This document shows positions 1 through 8,068 of a stretch of DNA of 64,000 bases, in pieces (the first letter of the stretch is position 1; every line of letters starts with the position of its first letter). The DNA is taken from assembly GCA_910575435.1 (NCBI GenBank), contig CAJTGI010000009.1, forward strand, positions 1-64,000, written 5' to 3'. The notes under the pieces are model-generated. The model had not been told where the DNA came from and did not search any database. It worked only from the letters and a program-made list of their open reading frames with translations. Source of the DNA: Clostridiaceae bacterium (GTDB lineage: Bacteria; Bacillota; Clostridia; Lachnospirales; Lachnospiraceae). The translations under genes and the position numbers were made by a program.

Positions 1-162
<162 letters not shown>

Positions 163-438
163 AAGCTTTTCCTGCTCGGCAGGAGTTTCTTCCTGCTGGC
201 TTTGTTTTCCGCTGGAGCCTTGGCCCTTCCGGACTTTGGCTCCATGAACTTTGGTTCTGGGAACTAAAGTTCTTTATTTACTGTGCGGGATGTCTCCCGC
301 TTCCCTTTCCGCTGCCTCCGGGCATGTGTTCCGTCGGCCCCGCGGTCCGGGGTTGAAAATTTTGTTAGAATTTTCAGGGTTGTTCTACTGTTCAGTTGTC
401 AAGGTGTTGCTGACATTTTTCGTGCGTCAGCGTGTTTT

Positions 439-467
439 ATAATATCACGCCTAGAACTATTTGTCAA
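439..467 (-). promoter_or_regulatory. rrn promoter and about 270-nt 16S leader
   Basis: On the minus strand TTGACA (467-462), 17 bp, TATTAT (444-439) is a near-consensus sigma-A promoter pointing at the 16S gene. Transcription should begin near 432, giving a leader from about 432 to 163. The leader contains CTTGACAACTGAAC, a stretch I associate with clostridial rrn leaders, and several strong hairpins that probably include the RNase III processing stem. No coding sequence is visible between the tRNA and the 16S gene (163-516). Confidence 0.85.
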
Positions 468-516
468 CAGTTTTTTTTACATTTTTTCATCTTATTTGCA
501 ACATGTAAAAATGTAA

Positions 517-604
517 CGGAGAAAGAGGGATTTGAACCCTCGCGCCGCGTGAACGACCTACACCCTTAGCAGGGGCGCCTCTTCAGCCTCTTGAGTATTT
601 CTCC
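517..604 (-). tRNA. serT: tRNA-Ser (anticodon GCT)
   Basis: On the minus strand an 88-nt tRNA folds with acceptor stem GGAGAAA/TTTCTCC and discriminator G. It has a long variable arm of the serine class, a GGTTCAAATCC T-loop and anticodon GCT inside CTGCTAA, reading AGC/AGU codons. No CCA is encoded. It has its own promoter and lies about 355 bp upstream of the 16S gene on the same strand, with no terminator visible between them, so read-through into the rrn operon is possible. Confidence 0.96.
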
Positions 605-646
605 ATTTTCTTAGGCGACCGCTGATATGACCGCCGAGCAATGATT

Positions 647-675
647 AGTATATCAAGATTCTGTACTATTGTCAA
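647..675 (-). promoter_or_regulatory. tRNA-Ser promoter
   Basis: Minus-strand TTGACA (675-670), 17-bp spacer, TATACT (652-647) is a near-consensus sigma-A promoter. Transcription would start around 640, leaving a leader of about 36 nt with a short GC-rich hairpin before the tRNA at 604. Confidence 0.85.
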
Positions 676-939
676 CAATTTTTTTAATTTTATTGCTTTT
701 TCTTTTCTTTTAACAAAATAGCATAAAAATTACTTGCGCTTAGAAAACATAATAATATGAAAACAGATCTAAAATGTAAAAAACACGGTTTTGAGTTGAG
801 CACTTTTTTCCTATTATATAGGAATACTTTGACTGACAATCATTTTCAGCCCTTTGCCTTACCCGCAGTCTACCTTTTTCAGACTAGGGAAAAAGACAGC
901 AAAAATAATCATTATTGTTTGATAATCTTTATAAACAGC

Positions 940-1034
940 AAAAAAAGGGACGCCAGCGCGTTCCCTTGCAAGATAATCCAAAAGAACTAAAGTTCTTCGG
1001 ATTTCTTGATTGGCATAGCGCTACACTGTGGCGC
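940..1034 (-). repeat. Dispersed three-hairpin element, copy A (terminator-like end)
   Basis: Read on minus: a GCGC/GCGC hairpin, then a long CAAGA...TCTTG hairpin (1008-969), then AAGGGAACGC/GCGTCCCTT followed by seven T (972-940). The same order recurs at 59218-59307 on plus, with the identical 19-mer TCTTGCAAGGGAACGCGCT in both. Hairpin 1 differs in length and sequence between copies but keeps its pairing. That suggests an RNA or palindromic DNA element, not a chance stem. It could be a small RNA, a MITE/REP-like repeat or a transcription terminator. The remaining sequence between 676 and 1050 shows nothing else I can support. Confidence 0.55.
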
Positions 1035-1046
1035 AGTTTCCTATAC

Positions 1047-1087
1047 AGTAAAAAGGGCTGCACACTAAAATATCTAGTGTACAGCCC
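1047..1087 (-). terminator. Terminator of the GH5 gene
   Basis: A 13-bp stem (1075-1087 with 1055-1067, one G-U pair) around a 7-nt loop is followed on minus by TTTTT (1055-1051). It lies 43 bp past the stop codon of the GH5 gene, a clear rho-independent terminator. Confidence 0.9.
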
Positions 1088-1129
1088 CCCTCGGCATAAG
1101 TTATATCCAATTCTTATAAAACGAATTCT

Positions 1130-4100
1130 TTATTTCACCTTTACTGTTACCTTAGCCGATTTCTTTCCAATCTTAAGGGTAATAGTCGTCTTGCCCTTCT
1201 TAAGACCTTTGATCTTTACAGTTGCCTTGCCCTTCTTCACAGAATATTTCACCACTTTGGCAATCTTCTTTTTCTTAGAAGTTACCTTGATGGTATCTGC
1301 CGCTGCCTTTTTCTTATTTGTGGCAGTAATCTTGAATTTGGCAGTCACGCTCTTTTTCTTCTTCACTGACAAGGTCTTCTTCGCTGCCTTGATTTTCTTG
1401 GCAGGATTCTTGACCGTTACCTTGATGACAGCGGACTTGGTTCCTGATTTCAAAGTAATCTTCGCAGTTGATCCCTTAGTTGCCTTCTTAGGTACAGAAA
1501 TGGCAATCTTAGTGCCCTTAACCTTTGCCGTGGCAATCTTCTTATTGGAAGACTTTACTGTAGGTGTGGATGGTGCCTTAAATCCTACAGAAACAGTTTT
1601 CCCTGCCGCAATGATTACAGATTTTTTTGCAACTGTTACATTTGTTGACGATCCATTACCATTTCCATTTGGATTAGGTGTGGTACTTGGCTTTGGTGTT
1701 TCATTCGGATCCGGTGTCTTACTTGGAGCCGGTGTTGCAGACGGATCTGGCGTTGCAGACGGATCTGGCGCTGCAGATGAATCTGGCGTTGCAGATGGAT
1801 CTGGCGTTACAGATGGATCTGGAACTTCTGAACCATCCAATCCCGGAGGTGTTGGATCTTTCGGATCTTCCAAATCGCCTACCTGCATATTGCCCACGCC
1901 TGCAGAAAAGAATACTTTCAGCCCATTTTCTGTAATGGCTACAATAGTCGCAGTTCCTTCGCTTAATGCAGTGACATTAATCTTAATCTTGCCTTCTGCA
2001 TCTACCATAACCTTTGAATTGCTTACTGCAACTACAGAAGAATTGGTAGAGTAGAAGGTCACTTCAGAATCGGAGTCAGCAGGTGTGATTGCCAGTTCTA
2101 ATTCCTTAGTCTCTCCAGCAGCAGGCAATACAAATTTGCTATCTGTCACGCCTTTCAGTTCTGTTGCTTCCTTTGTCTTCTCCTTGAGAGGGAAGAACTT
2201 CATATCCTTGATGGTAAATGTCAAAGATATTTTTGTAGGATTGTCAATATTCTTAAAACTTACTACATGATCTTTGGAGTCAATGGTTACATCGTCATCT
2301 GTTACTACGCATCCATCCCATCCGTTAATTGGATCATTGGAATCCAACTGACCGCTGGCCTTCAGCAGGTTTTTAAAGCAACCATCTTCACCTACTTCAA
2401 CCTCAATCTTATTTTTCTCATACATTGCCTTTAACTCTTCCGGCGTCTTCAGAGTTAATTCTTTATCATTTACGGTAAGTTTGTCATAGCGAATCTTTGC
2501 GCTGGATACCACAGGCTTCAATGTATTGGTATCTAAGAGATATACGGAAATCAACTTCTCTAATTTGCTGATATTCGCTTTCTTTCCTTCTTCTGACAAA
2601 TCTGTTGCCAAATCATAGGTTACCGTGTACTGTCCATCTCCTGTCATGGTCACTGGCGCGCTCTTTTCTACAAGTCCAGAACCAAACATCACATTCAATG
2701 TAGCAGATACGGTATTGGCAGCACCCTTTCTATTGACTTTTACAGTTGCAATGGTACTTACACCACTTGCAGCAGATGCAATGATATAAGTCGTTCCAGG
2801 ATTCTCTGCCGTAATCTTACCGCTGCTGCTTACAGTAGCAATTTCTGTGTTAGAAGAGGTATAAGTAATGGCATCCTTGCTGTCTTCCGGCGTCAATGTG
2901 GTCTTAATATCAACAGTATCGCCCTCTGTAATTTCATAATAAGGCTTATCTGTCTTAATTGCCGTGGCAGTCTCTTTTCCACTAGATGCCACAATAACCT
3001 TGATATCTTTTACTACGTCACCTAACTGAGTCTTTGCATGGATCGTGGTGATACCTGTGCCCTTTGCATGAATCAATCCCCTAGAAACTGTGGCAACGGC
3101 ATCATCATCCGTGCTCCAAACTACCATATCCCTAGCTGAATTAGACTCTGCTGTCACAGTCTTCCACTCTCCAGCCTTCATTGACAGAGAGGTATCGCTC
3201 AATCTAATATCTGTAGCAGGCGCAATCTCAGGATCTTTGGAAATGCTATTATTATTTTCATCCGCATGACCATAAGATTTATAAATATCAAGTATGATAT
3301 TTTCATTATTTTTAGCACCTTCATAAGTACCGCGAATTGTAGCGTGTACTACATTGTCATAGACTGGTTTCAGACTTGGTCTATCCCAGTCGGTGAAAAT
3401 GCCCGTCTCTGTCTTAACATTCAGATAATTTTGAGTACCCTGATCCCAAACAATGGGAACTGCACCATAATACTCAGCTATAGCGGCGCATGATTCGTAA
3501 TTCAAAGCACGTTCCGTATTATTAAAACCTGTTGCAGAACCAGTCTGAACCTGCGTCCTTACGCCATATTCCCCTACATACAGCGGCATATTCTGATCTA
3601 ATTTCTTCACATTATTAGTGCTAGAACTGAGAGAGCCCTTCCAGTCTAATAAATTAGAATAAGTCCATCTTACCTGGCTGTTTCCCTTATAAATGTGTAC
3701 AGAGAACATCAGGCGGGTAGTACCTACCTCTCCCTTGTCTGCCAATGTATCCTCTGGCATCGTGGTAATAGCTGTAGTCGTCGCAAAACGTCCTGTAATT
3801 GCCAGCCAACGCTTAGTATTATTAGAACCTGTAGCGCGAACAGTATTGATAAAGAGCTGATTCAAGGCATTCAATACCTTTGCATCTTCATTTTTCTGTC
3901 CTGCTCCCAATCTATGAGCATCAGTTACCTCATTCATGCTCTCGAAGATCAAGTGCTCGTCATAGTCTTTGAAACGATTAGCAATCGTCTTCCATACGCC
4001 CTCATACTTCTGGTATACTTTCTCAATATCCCACTGGTAAGTATCCAGCCAGCATGCCGGCGTATTGTTTCCACGGTCATCGTGGTTTGCAGCGCCGTCA

Positions 4101-5962
4101 TGGTGAATATTGATAATTGCATACATATCCTGGTCTACACAGTAGTCCACGATTTCCTGAACACGGTTAATCCATGCTTCCTTAATCGTGAAATCTTCAT
4201 TAATATGCACGCCCCAAGTTACAGGAATACGCACGGTGTTATAGCCTGCATCATGAAGAGCCTTGATATAAGCCTTCGTAGTCTTATATGCCTGCCATGA
4301 TGTCTCTGTTACTTCATAAAGTCCGCCATCCATGGTATTACCCAAATTAATGCCGGCACCCATTTCCCTTACAACATCTTTCTTGCCAAGTATACGGAAA
4401 TCTTTTGGATTGCTGGCAGCGTCAGACATTTTCGGTACCAATGCCACGCGCACTGCCTCCAGAGCATCTCTGGCAGCTTTTAATTCATCATCTGTCTTAT
4501 TTCCATAATCAGCATAAACTGCCTCTGCCTCTGTAATTGCCGGAGCCAATTTTGCGAAAGATTCCGCACTGTAATCTGCCTCCTTCACACTCTTGCAGTA
4601 TTGAATGGCTTTCCTCAATCCCGTTACTGACTCTCTCACTGCCGCATTCACTGCCGCATTTAGATTTGCAAGGGCAGTTTCCAATTCTTGCAGTGTCGCA
4701 TCGGCTTTATCTAATGCAGCCTGAGCCTCTGTAATTCGTGTCTGCAGCGCATTGTACGAATCCTCTGTCAAGCAATCTTCTTTCTGGATTGTCTTGGCAC
4801 TGGAAAGAGCCGTCTGGATTTTTTTCTTAGCTTCCGGTATCAGTTCCTCATCAGACGTATCGGAATCATCCAACTCCCAATCCTCTACATTGGCGGCCTT
4901 CTCATCAAATCCTTTGGTAAAATTACCTTTTTCATCAACGGATACGGATGCCACGGAACCGAAGACAATTCCAATGATACGGGCTTCTACGCCGTCATTC
5001 GTCATGCGCGTCAGGCGAATACCTGCTGATTCATCATCAGAACCCTTCGTTACAGCCGTCTCGGTAAACACATAATTACCGCTTTCCTTTACGCCCATGC
5101 CTGATCCATAACCACCGGAAGTACGATAGCCAAGATGAATGTAATGGGGAGAATTGCTGCTGGATTTTGTTGTACAATCCCTACCTACCAATTCCTTATT
5201 AGAGAAACTGTTGGTAACAATATTTCCGCCGCGGACTTTCAGCCTAGTGTAATTCGCAGACTTGCTTACATGAATGTACACTTTTACCTTTGCGCCACTT
5301 ACTTTGCTGTAAGTGATATTGGCATCCGCTTTCTGCATATCCTTCAATGAAAACTCCTGCATCGTCACATGTCCGTCGCCTGTTCCCATCGTTGCTCCAG
5401 AAACAGTTACTTTCTGCTCATCATTAGCACCATCATTTAATGCATTGTAAGCTTTCAAAGTAATTTCAGGCTCTTCCTGCACGAAGCTGAGAGCCACGCT
5501 TGCAAGAGTTCCTGTCACAGAATCTTTCAATGTCTGAAGAGCCACATGAGCTACGTACTGACCAGAATCAGCATTCAGCTTCACATCTGCTTTCGTAACA
5601 TCTACAGCCGTTCCTGTAGTACCCTCTGCATTCTTTGCAGTCAGGGTAAACAATTTGTCACTATCCTGTGCGCTATCTAAGTTTGCGATAAATCCTAGTT
5701 CAAGATACTTTGCAGTCAAAGCCTCTGCATTTGCATTCTCTTGAATATCCAAAGACCTATCAGTTTCTGATTCTGGCTTCTTGCTAAGCAATTTGTTTCC
5801 TGCTGCCGTCAATATCTTCACGGCATATAATCCTGACCCCGGCAGAGTTGTAGCCGCAGAAGCTTTTTCCACATTTGGCCACACAACTGAAGTCAAAACC
5901 ATTGCCAGCGTGAGAATTACGGCAAAAAGTCTTTTTATTTTTCTTGTTGTTTTTCTCGTCAA
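1130..5962 (-). CDS. Secreted modular GH5 endoglucanase/mannanase-type glycoside hydrolase
   Basis: A 1610-aa secreted enzyme for plant beta-glucan or mannan breakdown. Order seen: signal peptide (1-36), beta-rich region (about 40-360), alpha-helical FIVAR-like repeats (about 371-508), GH5 barrel (about 525-875), two Big_2-type Ig domains (about 910-1080), a carbohydrate-binding-like beta region (about 1083-1260), a third Ig-like domain, a (DPSATP)n linker and a very Lys-rich Ig-like C-terminus. The barrel has IPVTWG, INIHHDG, acid/base Glu678 in SMNEV and nucleophile Glu798 in VGEYG, all typical of GH5. There is no LPXTG or dockerin; the basic tail (about 1445-1610) may hold the protein to the cell wall (inferred). 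The start is TTG with GAGG 8 nt upstream; the overlapping ATG is out of frame. Exact substrate is not readable. Confidence 0.9.
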   Translation of the reverse strand: MTRKTTRKIKRLFAVILTLAMVLTSVVWPNVEKASAATTLPGSGLYAVKILTAAGNKLLSKKPESETDRSLDIQENANAEALTAKYLELGFIANLDSAQDSDKLFTLTAKNAEGTTGTAVDVTKADVKLNADSGQYVAHVALQTLKDSVTGTLASVALSFVQEEPEITLKAYNALNDGANDEQKVTVSGATMGTGDGHVTMQEFSLKDMQKADANITYSKVSGAKVKVYIHVSKSANYTRLKVRGGNIVTNSFSNKELVGRDCTTKSSSNSPHYIHLGYRTSGGYGSGMGVKESGNYVFTETAVTKGSDDESAGIRLTRMTNDGVEARIIGIVFGSVASVSVDEKGNFTKGFDEKAANVEDWELDDSDTSDEELIPEAKKKIQTALSSAKTIQKEDCLTEDSYNALQTRITEAQAALDKADATLQELETALANLNAAVNAAVRESVTGLRKAIQYCKSVKEADYSAESFAKLAPAITEAEAVYADYGNKTDDELKAARDALEAVRVALVPKMSDAASNPKDFRILGKKDVVREMGAGINLGNTMDGGLYEVTETSWQAYKTTKAYIKALHDAGYNTVRIPVTWGVHINEDFTIKEAWINRVQEIVDYCVDQDMYAIINIHHDGAANHDDRGNNTPACWLDTYQWDIEKVYQKYEGVWKTIANRFKDYDEHLIFESMNEVTDAHRLGAGQKNEDAKVLNALNQLFINTVRATGSNNTKRWLAITGRFATTTAITTMPEDTLADKGEVGTTRLMFSVHIYKGNSQVRWTYSNLLDWKGSLSSSTNNVKKLDQNMPLYVGEYGVRTQVQTGSATGFNNTERALNYESCAAIAEYYGAVPIVWDQGTQNYLNVKTETGIFTDWDRPSLKPVYDNVVHATIRGTYEGAKNNENIILDIYKSYGHADENNNSISKDPEIAPATDIRLSDTSLSMKAGEWKTVTAESNSARDMVVWSTDDDAVATVSRGLIHAKGTGITTIHAKTQLGDVVKDIKVIVASSGKETATAIKTDKPYYEITEGDTVDIKTTLTPEDSKDAITYTSSNTEIATVSSSGKITAENPGTTYIIASAASGVSTIATVKVNRKGAANTVSATLNVMFGSGLVEKSAPVTMTGDGQYTVTYDLATDLSEEGKKANISKLEKLISVYLLDTNTLKPVVSSAKIRYDKLTVNDKELTLKTPEELKAMYEKNKIEVEVGEDGCFKNLLKASGQLDSNDPINGWDGCVVTDDDVTIDSKDHVVSFKNIDNPTKISLTFTIKDMKFFPLKEKTKEATELKGVTDSKFVLPAAGETKELELAITPADSDSEVTFYSTNSSVVAVSNSKVMVDAEGKIKINVTALSEGTATIVAITENGLKVFFSAGVGNMQVGDLEDPKDPTPPGLDGSEVPDPSVTPDPSATPDSSAAPDPSATPDPSATPAPSKTPDPNETPKPSTTPNPNGNGNGSSTNVTVAKKSVIIAAGKTVSVGFKAPSTPTVKSSNKKIATAKVKGTKIAISVPKKATKGSTAKITLKSGTKSAVIKVTVKNPAKKIKAAKKTLSVKKKKSVTAKFKITATNKKKAAADTIKVTSKKKKIAKVVKYSVKKGKATVKIKGLKKGKTTITLKIGKKSAKVTVKVK
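1730..1823 (-). repeat. 18-bp tandem repeat encoding (D-P-S-A-T-P)n linker
   Basis: About five imperfect copies of an 18-bp unit lie in frame within the GH5 gene and encode a hexapeptide Asp-Pro-Ser-Ala-Thr-Pro repeat. It forms a flexible, probably glycosylated linker between the Ig-like and basic domains. Copy number in such repeats can vary between strains. Confidence 0.85.
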
Positions 5963-6005
5963 ATCTTCATCCTCACTTTCCCAATACTACATGTTGTTCC
6001 TTCCA

Positions 6006-6091
6006 GACTAGCCTGACTTGCGCAAGTTTTTCCCTCTCTGGAAAAACGGCTAATCCTTCATTTGCGCATCTCGTAATTTTTTATTACCTCC
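6006..6091 (-). promoter_or_regulatory. Structured 5' leader of the GH5 gene (possible pseudoknot)
   Basis: On minus, 44-130 nt upstream of the GH5 start, there are nested pairings: GTAAT/ATTAC, GTTTTTCC (6047-6040) with GGAAAAAC (6033-6026), TGCGCA (6068-6063) with TGCGCA (6024-6019), and GATTAGCC (6055-6048) with GGCTAGTC (6013-6006). The last two pairings interleave, as in a pseudoknot. It does not match the GEMM (c-di-GMP-I) consensus. A riboswitch or protein-binding leader is possible; this is inference. Confidence 0.3.
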
Positions 6092-6386
6092 TCTTTATTG
6101 AATTAGAATACCTTCCCTCCTCTCAGCATATTTTAAAATTCCTATCTATCAGAACTTCTATTACTTATGCCTTGCGATTTTCATAGAAGTATCTGTCACT
6201 TTGATATAGAAGCAATAGTACAATGCTTGTTTATATCATTCTTGCTATAAATCGCCTAATTAGAGTGTTTTAATTACATCTGTGCTAATACAATATAATT
6301 TATGTGACAATAAATAACACGCATATTGCAAAAGCAGACACTTATATATGGATTATACTATTTTTTTTCGTTATTCTCAATATCAA

Positions 6387-6427
6387 TTTGTTGATTTTTT
6401 TACGAATTTTGTTGATTTTTTTACGAA
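6387..6427. repeat. 21-bp-period direct repeat in the AT-rich region upstream of the GH5 gene
   Basis: TTTGTTGATTTTTTTACGAA occurs at 6387-6406 and again at 6408-6427, a period of exactly 21 bp (two helical turns), with a weaker third copy near 6472. It sits about 430 bp upstream of the GH5 start in an AT-rich 680-bp intergenic region (5963-6645) with no gene. The spacing suggests a regulator binding site, but AT-rich simple sequence can also give this. Confidence 0.45.
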
Positions 6428-6576
6428 TTTGTATATATTTTTACATTTTTTGCTAATTTATTAAAAAAATTTGTTAATTTTTAGGATTTTATTTTCATGT
6501 TTATATATTTTATAATTAAACTTCTGAATACACTGGGATTCTTATCTAAATTTTTTGTATCTCCTTTTACAACAAC

Positions 6577-6615
6577 TAAAAGAGGATTTCCCAAAAAACT
6601 AATGGGAAATCCTCT
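6577..6615 (-). terminator. Terminator of esterase 1
   Basis: A 12-bp perfect stem AGAGGATTTCCC (6615-6604 paired with 6592-6581) is followed on minus by TTTTAGTTG, 31 bp past the esterase stop codon. A strong rho-independent terminator. Confidence 0.9.
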
Positions 6616-6645
6616 CGTCGCATTATGATTCCAACAAGAAATGAT

Positions 6646-7905
6646 TTAATGCTGATAGCTTCTCTTTAAGAAATTTACCAAGCCATGCTTCCACACCTTG
6701 CTTTCATGCTTGCCACCTGGATATACATACCACATGTGGTCTACATTATTTTCCTCCAACTTCTTATGATACTGATCTGGAGATCCACCTATGGCACCAT
6801 CTTCAGAGCCAGTGCAGGTCAAGATCACTTCTGGCACTGTTTTCCATCCTTCCAGAGTCAGCAAATCCTGATTCAATGTAGGTGCTGATGAGAAGGCACC
6901 GATATAATTGAAATGATCCTTGATGGAAAATGCTAAATGCAGCGATTCCATTCCACCCATGGACAGGCCACAAACTCCCGTATCTTTCCTATCTGAGGAA
7001 ATGCTATAATTTTTCAAAATAAAGGGCTCCAAATCCTCCAAAAACTCTCTCTCGAAAAGAGAAAATGCCTTAATATTCTCAGAGACATTGCTAGGATCAA
7101 GACCATCCTTCGGTATCACGCTCGGGACTACCGCTACAAAAGGCTTTACTTCCCCTCTGGAAATCATGTTGCTGATAATCTCATTCAGCGACATAAATAC
7201 CCACTGCGTCCTATCGCAGTTAAGCCCATGAAGCATGTAGAGAACCGGGTATTTTTTTGAGGCGGAATAATCCGGCGGCAAATAAATGCTTGCCTCTCTG
7301 CTGGCTCCCACAACTTTGGAATCATATGTAATTTTCTTTATGGTTCCCAGCTTCACGCCTTTGATCTGGCTGTGATACTGTGACATGTCAACGCTAAAAT
7401 ACTTATCGAAATCCTCTTCTGTTCCACTCTTCTTGCCCTCGTCCCAATCCGGATCTGGCGTAGGAGTGGGCGTAGGAACCGGCGTCGCTGTAGGAACAGC
7501 TGTGGGGGATGGAGCCACTGTGGGCTTTGAAGGCGTTGTTGGCTTCTGCGTCGCAGTATTAGGCTTGCTAGTCTTTTTCTTTTTCACTGTCACCTTGCAG
7601 GTATACTTCTTCTTTCCCACCTTGGCAATAATCTTAGCAGTGCCCTTCTTCTTTGCCTTTACCATACCTTTCTTATCCACCGTAGCCACCTTTTTGTTTT
7701 TGCTGGACCAGACAACCTTCTTTTTCGCATTCTTTACTTTCAGCTTCTTTTTCTGGCCAACTTTCAATGTCAGTTTCTTGCTGCTGATGGAAACTTTCTT
7801 TCCCGCACTGGCAGTCTGGCTACAAACACCTGTCACCAGCATTCCCATGACTATGCACAGGGATATGGCTTTGCGGATTATCCTATTTCTTTTATTCATC
7901 CACAT
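6646..7905 (-). CDS. Secreted CE1/esterase-D-type esterase with Lys-rich Ig-like module (paralogue 1)
   Basis: A 419-aa secreted esterase, probably removing acetyl or feruloyl groups from hemicellulose. Seen: signal peptide (1-34), a Lys-rich Big_2-like module (about 35-107), a Pro/Thr linker (about 110-150) and an alpha/beta-hydrolase domain (about 165-419). Ser315 is the nucleophile in GLSMGG, an Asp lies in TGSEDG, and the likely catalytic His in GGKHESKVW. The family (CE1/XynZ-like) is recognised by VLYMLHG and these motifs. The start ATG follows GGAGG. It is a clear paralogue of the next gene (8069-9337) with a matching promoter and AraC-type operator, so co-regulation is likely. Substrate specificity cannot be told. 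Confidence 0.87.
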   Translation of the reverse strand: MWMNKRNRIIRKAISLCIVMGMLVTGVCSQTASAGKKVSISSKKLTLKVGQKKKLKVKNAKKKVVWSSKNKKVATVDKKGMVKAKKKGTAKIIAKVGKKKYTCKVTVKKKKTSKPNTATQKPTTPSKPTVAPSPTAVPTATPVPTPTPTPDPDWDEGKKSGTEEDFDKYFSVDMSQYHSQIKGVKLGTIKKITYDSKVVGASREASIYLPPDYSASKKYPVLYMLHGLNCDRTQWVFMSLNEIISNMISRGEVKPFVAVVPSVIPKDGLDPSNVSENIKAFSLFEREFLEDLEPFILKNYSISSDRKDTGVCGLSMGGMESLHLAFSIKDHFNYIGAFSSAPTLNQDLLTLEGWKTVPEVILTCTGSEDGAIGGSPDQYHKKLEENNVDHMWYVYPGGKHESKVWKHGLVNFLKRSYQH

Positions 7906-7945
7906 CTACCTCCTTTATATGTCGTAATTGACATTTTCTTAATAT

Positions 7946-8009
7946 ATTATAACATATTTTTATGATAAATTTCATATCAGAAAACGACTATAAACTATAG
8001 GATAACGAC
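7946..8009 (-). promoter_or_regulatory. Esterase 1 promoter with AraC-type direct-repeat operator
   Basis: TATAAT on minus (7951-7946) has no good -35 element. Instead ACGAC (plus strand) occurs at 7984-7988 and 8005-8009, 21 bp apart, the nearer copy 33 bp from the -10 box. This arrangement fits class II activation by an AraC-family protein. The same layout precedes esterase 2. Confidence 0.6.
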
Positions 8010-8068
8010 ATGGAAAAGATGTATTACCTGCTATTTTGCCGATAATTTTCTTTTAATGGTACAGTACG

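Noticed and set aside
757-990. 77-codon plus-strand frame in the gap after the tRNA
   Set aside because: No SD, low-complexity composition and overlap with the hairpin element.
1730-1823. Short regular repeats as a CRISPR array
   Set aside because: Units are adjacent without spacers and stay in frame in a coding sequence (Pro/Thr linker). The same holds for 44524-44650.
915-2054. Long open frame on plus opposite the Lys-rich end of the GH5 gene
   Set aside because: It is the antisense shadow of Lys codon repeats (Phe/Val/Leu-rich), begins without an SD and its extent follows the repeats of the true gene.
6006-6091. c-di-GMP-I (GEMM) riboswitch upstream of the GH5 gene
   Set aside because: Lacks the GCAAACC and GGGACGCAAAG core of that class. 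Kept only as an unassigned structured leader.
7385-7927. Plus-strand frame opposite esterase 1 (and 8853-9359 opposite esterase 2)
   Set aside because: Both are antisense shadows of the Lys-rich module, which give the same Phe/Leu/Val string in both paralogues.
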